Of a stretch of DNA of 6,944 nt, positions 6,058 through 6,944 are shown one piece after another (the first letter of the stretch is position 1; the number at the start of each line of letters is the position of its first letter). The notes under the pieces are model-generated. The model was given only the letters and a program-made list of their open reading frames with translations. It made no database searches and was not told the origin of the DNA. Both the position numbers and the translations under genes were made by a program. Origin of the DNA: an uncultured Rubellimicrobium sp. (GTDB taxonomy: Bacteria; Pseudomonadota; Alphaproteobacteria; Rhodobacterales; Rhodobacteraceae); contig CADCUU010000116.1 in assembly GCA_902805995.1 (NCBI GenBank), positions 1-6,944 of the forward strand, in the 5' to 3' direction.

Positions 6058-6136
6058 CGCGCCGGGGTGGCGTGGCGATCATGGCCCTCGCGCGCCTTTG
6101 GGTGGCGCGGAGGCCCTTGGGGGTTGGAGGGCGGGA

Positions 6137-6736
6137 ATGACGGCTTGGCGGGGATGGATGCTGGCGCTGGCGCTGGGGCTCGGCCCGGAGGCGGCGGGGG
6201 CGCAGGCGGCGGCGGATGCCGTGGTGCAGCAGCTCCGCCAGCAGGGCTATGTGGGATTCACGGTGTCGCGGACCCTTCTGGGGCGCGTCCAGGTGATCGC
6301 CGAGGCCCCGGACGGAACGCAGCGCGAGATCGTCTTCAACCCCTCGACGGGGGAGATCCTGCGGGACTACATCGAGGATGCGGATGGCTCGCCCACGCCG
6401 CGGGTGCTCGACCGGGAGGATGACGATCGTGCCGACGGGGATGACGACGGGTCCGGGAGCGGCGGCGGTGACTCGGGGGGCGGCGGGGACGACGACTCGG
6501 GCGGCGACGATTCAGGGGACGACGACTCCGGAGGCGGGTCCTCGGACGGGGGTGATGACGATGACGACAGGCCCTCGGGCGGCGGAGGATCGGATGACGA
6601 CGGCTCGGACGACGACGACGGCTCGGACGACAATGGCGGGTCGGGCGGCGGGGACGACGATGACGACGATTCGGGCAGCGGCGAGGGTGGATCGTCGGAC
6701 GATGGGGACGACGACGATTCCGGCGGCGAAGATTGA
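6137..6736 (+). CDS. Secreted PepSY-like protein with Asp/Ser/Gly tail (paralogue 3)
   Basis: This protein has 199 residues. Residues 1-24 are a signal peptide (MTAWRGWMLALALGLGPEAA...) with probable cleavage after GAQA or just before. Residues 25-79 are a more divergent PepSY-like domain: helix AVVQQLRQQGY, strand VGFTV, strand VQVIAEA, strand REIVFN and turn STGEILRDY. In the last motif VFN replaces the VYD of the other two, and the middle loop is two residues longer. The tail from about 94 to 199 is Asp, Ser and Gly almost only (DDDSGGDDSGDDD), with Arg145 the only basic residue after Arg98. The start ATG 6137 follows GGAGGG at 6126-6131 and begins the signal peptide; an upstream GTG at 5846 is in frame but not credible. 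The Asp/Ser/Gly tail should be extended and disordered; divalent-cation binding is inferred from charge. The next gene starts 40 nt downstream, so the two may be co-transcribed. Confidence 0.85.
   Translation: MTAWRGWMLALALGLGPEAAGAQAAADAVVQQLRQQGYVGFTVSRTLLGRVQVIAEAPDGTQREIVFNPSTGEILRDYIEDADGSPTPRVLDREDDDRADGDDDGSGSGGGDSGGGGDDDSGGDDSGDDDSGGGSSDGGDDDDDRPSGGGGSDDDGSDDDDGSDDNGGSGGGDDDDDDSGSGEGGSSDDGDDDDSGGED
6596..6631 (+). repeat. 18-bp perfect tandem duplication inside the tail of paralogue 3
   Basis: GACGACGGCTCGGACGAC at 6596-6613 is repeated exactly at 6614-6631. It is in frame and encodes DDGSDD twice. The identity at synonymous positions indicates a recent event. Confidence 0.85.
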
Positions 6737-6776
6737 CGGCTGAGCGCCCCTTCAGGGTGGCCGGGGAGGGCGCGCG

Positions 6777-6944
6777 GTGAACCGGACGGTCGTTGTCCTC
6801 ATCCTCGTGGTGCAGGCGGTGTCGGCGCTGCTGTTCATCGCGAACATCGCCTTTTCGGTGCTGGGCGTGGCCCCAGTGGCCTGGATCGTCTACGAGATGA
6901 CCGAGATCGGGGCTGCCGTGGGCCTCATCCTGGGGACTGTGCTG
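6777..6944 (+). CDS. Membrane protein, possible N-terminus of a membrane-anchored LuxR-type regulator (truncated by window)
   Basis: Only the first 56 codons are present. The start is GTG 6777 with GGGGAGGG at 6763-6770, six bases upstream. Residues 4-29 form a hydrophobic helix (TVVVLILVVQAVSALLFIAN, then IAFSVLG). A short loop, VAPVAWIVYEM, leads to TEIGAAVGLILGTVL, which begins a second membrane helix. This layout, with an aromatic segment and an E.GA..GL motif between two helices, resembles from memory the N-terminus of small Rhodobacteraceae regulators that carry two membrane helices and a C-terminal LuxR-type HTH. The HTH itself lies beyond the window, so this is a lead and not an assignment. 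The alternative is an unrelated small membrane protein. The 40-nt gap from paralogue 3 suggests joint transcription. GCGCCC at 6744-6749 could pair with GGGCGC at 6768-6773, which overlaps the end of the ribosome binding site. Confidence 0.6.
   Translation, partial: MNRTVVVLILVVQAVSALLFIANIAFSVLGVAPVAWIVYEMTEIGAAVGLILGTVL

Larger units (their letters stand above)
5694..6136 (+). other. 443-nt non-coding region between paralogues 2 and 3
   Basis: No gene is supported here. A terminator-like hairpin and a GCGTATAGT box are listed separately, as is a 14-bp tandem repeat. A GACCGG-G-CCGGTC palindrome lies at 5907-5919 and can alternatively pair as a 7-bp stem using GACCGGC at 5894-5900. The frame of paralogue 3 is open back to about 5846, but that extension is Gly/Arg/Pro-rich and would bury the signal peptide. 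Confidence 0.6.

Noticed and set aside
5846..6136. N-terminal extension of paralogue 3 from GTG 5846
   Set aside because: The extension is Gly/Arg/Pro-rich, has no ribosome binding site and would place the signal peptide internally. ATG 6137 has a good ribosome binding site.
5421..6733. RTX calcium-binding nonapeptide repeats in the Asp-rich tails
   Set aside because: The GG.G.D... spacing is not kept over successive units. The tails are irregular Asp/Gly/Ser strings.

Overview
The window is very GC-rich DNA with alphaproteobacterial gene content, most likely from the Rhodobacterales/Rhodobacteraceae. The evidence is the order ihfB, LapA-family gene, trpF, trpB, codons heavily biased to G/C in the third position, and protein sequences typical of that group. 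No mobile element, CRISPR array, tRNA or rRNA was seen. The species cannot be named from this sequence.

Layout. A minus-strand gene for a secreted, Thr/Ala/Gly/acidic-rich protein runs off the left edge (1-548). A divergent intergenic region of 346 nt follows. It holds a plausible sigma-70-type promoter (805-834) and a nested 5'-leader hairpin in front of ihfB (895-1206). Next come a LapA-family (DUF1049) inner-membrane protein (1331-1687) and trpF (1687-2373). The stop codon of the LapA-family gene shares one base with the trpF start codon. A 309-nt gap without a gene precedes trpB (2683-3909). trpA does not follow.

From 4015 the content changes. Three consecutive plus-strand genes (4015-4740, 5088-5693, 6137-6736) each encode a Sec signal peptide, one small PepSY-like domain and a long, low-complexity acidic tail. 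The heads are recognisable paralogues, but each tail uses a different residue set: Asp/Val/Ala/Gly in the first, Asp/Gly/Ser/Arg in the second and Asp/Ser/Gly in the third. Forty bases after the third gene a further reading frame starts and runs off the right edge (6777-6944). It encodes a two-helix membrane anchor that resembles the N-terminus of membrane-bound LuxR-type HTH regulators of Rhodobacteraceae, but no HTH lies inside the window.

How the genes relate. ihfB, the LapA-family gene, trpF and trpB are housekeeping genes for nucleoid architecture, the envelope and tryptophan synthesis. The three PepSY/acidic-tail genes, possibly with the membrane regulator, look like a locally expanded periplasmic or secreted module. 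It may bind divalent cations or report envelope conditions. This function is inferred from domain type and composition only. The non-coding DNA ahead of the second and third paralogues is long (347 and 443 nt) and structured: repeats, palindromes, hairpins and a shared GCGTATAGT box about 260 nt before each start codon.
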